Below the pieces are notes generated by a model. That model made no database searches. It saw only the letters and a list, made by a program, of their open reading frames with translations, and was not told where the DNA came from. DNA of 64,000 nt from Rickettsiales bacterium (lineage in GTDB: Bacteria > Pseudomonadota > Alphaproteobacteria > Rickettsiales > JABCZZ01), in contig DASTXE010000002.1 in the NCBI GenBank assembly GCA_035765535.1, positions 62,001 to 126,000 of the forward strand. The letters run 5' to 3'. A program made the translations under genes and the position numbers. Below, one piece after another: positions 63,237-64,000 of the stretch (positions are counted from its first letter, which is position 1; each line of letters begins with the position of its first letter).

Positions 63237-64000
63237 TTAGCCGACAATGTTCTTAAGCCGTGAAACCGCCACCGGTGGAGAAAAGAGATACCCTTGAAAA
63301 AGATCCACACCTGCTTTCAGCAGTTCCGCATGCGTTTCTTCCGTTTCAACCCCCTCGGCGATGATGGTCGCGCCGGAGCTGTGCGCCATCGATACGAGCT
63401 CGGCAATCGTGCGCTGGGACTGCGCTTCAAGCGCCGAACGCACAAGATGGACATCGAGCTTGATAAAATCGGGGCGGACGGTTTCCAGAATCTTCTTTGC
63501 CATGGCGACGGAAGCAATATCGTCCATGGAAAGCAGGTAGCCATGTGAGCGGCAATAATCGAAAATGGATTTCAGGTGCGACATGTCGCGCGGCGTTTCG
63601 GACTGAGTAAAGTCCAGTACGATCTGCTTGGACGGCATACCATTGAATTTCGCGCTTTCGGAAAGCCCTTCAAGATATTTTTCCGGTCGGTGAATGAAGC
63701 CCGGAATCAGGTTGATGAAGAGAAAGCCTTCAAGATCGCTGGAAATAAAGGTGCGTATGGCTTTTAAATGCAGGTAACGGTCAAGCATATACTCCGCATT
63801 GAGATATTTGCTCGCTTCGATAATCTGTCCGCCGCCTACGGGTTTATCAGCGGTTTCAATACGGGCGAACGCTTCATGCCCGAACACTTTATTACGCTTG
63901 TCGAAAACCGGCTGCATATAGCATACAATACGGTCTTCCAGCATCGCTTCGCCAAGCCAAAGGCTGGAAGCGATTTTATCCAGTATATCAAATGACTTGC
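63237..64000 (-). CDS. EAL-domain protein (partial, 5' end beyond the window)
   Basis: The frame is open to the window edge, reading KSFDILDKIASSLWLGEAM before the first internal ATG at 63944, so the gene is truncated by the window. The visible 254 residues are an EAL domain of cyclic-di-GMP phosphodiesterases: HEAFARI for EALxR, FINLIPGF for the metal Asn, MDDIASV for DDFG.G, FIKLDV for the Lys, IAEGVETEE and QGYLFSPP. Two sites deviate (LDFTQSE for LEITE; DDIASV lacks the Gly), so activity may be low or lost. Position ahead of cpaB suggests a link to pilus control. Confidence 0.85.
   Translation of the reverse strand, partial: KSFDILDKIASSLWLGEAMLEDRIVCYMQPVFDKRNKVFGHEAFARIETADKPVGGGQIIEASKYLNAEYMLDRYLHLKAIRTFISSDLEGFLFINLIPGFIHRPEKYLEGLSESAKFNGMPSKQIVLDFTQSETPRDMSHLKSIFDYCRSHGYLLSMDDIASVAMAKKILETVRPDFIKLDVHLVRSALEAQSQRTIAELVSMAHSSGATIIAEGVETEETHAELLKAGVDLFQGYLFSPPVAVSRLKNIVG

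Noticed and set aside
1-64000. CRISPR array, rRNA operon, prophage or insertion sequence
   Set aside because: No regularly spaced repeats, no rRNA-like conserved stretches, and no transposase, integrase or phage structural genes were seen on either strand.

Overview
This 64 kb window is chromosomal DNA of an alphaproteobacterium with no close relative that I can name with confidence. Class-level evidence is the F1-ATPase zeta inhibitor (DUF1476), the infA-maf and pyrB-pyrC pairs, a phasin, a Caulobacter-type Tad/Cpa secretion set, a bactofilin and a DUF2610 protein. The DUF2610 protein and the long (about 1,090 aa) IleS lean towards Rickettsiales-like or other deep-branching lineages, but LPS synthesis, isocitrate lyase, de novo purine and pyrimidine genes and a peroxide-stress locus suggest a free-living or only facultatively associated cell. 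Base composition looks near 50% GC by eye (not computed). UGA is an ordinary stop here: ATGA start/stop overlaps occur at rsmI-yraN, yraN-dolP, bioD-RDD, waaL-gltX and cpaB-cpaC.

Layout: 0.1-2.6 kb holds an exported intradiol-dioxygenase-like protein, an alpha/beta hydrolase and fabG. 2.6-6.8 kb holds two tandem prepilin-NHL propeller fusion proteins. 6.8-13.9 kb has purS-purC, the zeta inhibitor, DUF2610, an orphan coiled-coil protein, ileS and gpsA. 14-18.2 kb is the envelope block gshB/dolP/yraN/rsmI, divergent from lpoA. 18.2-21 kb is a hydrolase followed by a cassette of four small orphan genes, two of them paralogous. 21-31.8 kb has a soluble lytic transglycosylase, a CBS protein, tadD, pyrB-pyrC, rnd and an 899-aa orphan. 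31.86-35.4 kb is a tadE/tadF/tadG-like block bounded on one side by an intact tRNA-Glu and on the other by a degenerate direct copy of that tRNA's 3' end; tadG carries an in-frame UGA. 35.6-43.8 kb has alr, lpxC, an orphan secreted protein, bamE, a bactofilin, a porin/sulfate-binding-protein operon, maf and infA. 43.9-50.1 kb has a phasin, an operon of a secreted orphan with bioD and RDD, oxyR divergent from ahpC-ahpD, and a TrmA/RlmD-type RNA methyltransferase. 50.3-54 kb is the glycosyltransferase, O-antigen ligase and gltX operon. 54-57.6 kb has a 597-aa orphan, a small basic protein and aceA. 57.7-64 kb is cpaB-cpaC-cpaD(short)-cpaE-cpaF preceded by a partial EAL-domain gene.

Two themes stand out. 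First, a surface-appendage toolkit is spread over several places: cpaBCDEF, tadD, tadEFG and two unusual prepilin-propeller fusions, with cpaA, tadB, tadC and the major pilin not in the window. Second, there are shared short sequences in intergenic DNA: a 19-bp identical block upstream of the two largest orphan genes, an 18-bp identical block around the small-gene cassette, and a family of about 75-bp palindromic repeats at transcription-unit boundaries. These give testable links between genes that have no known function.
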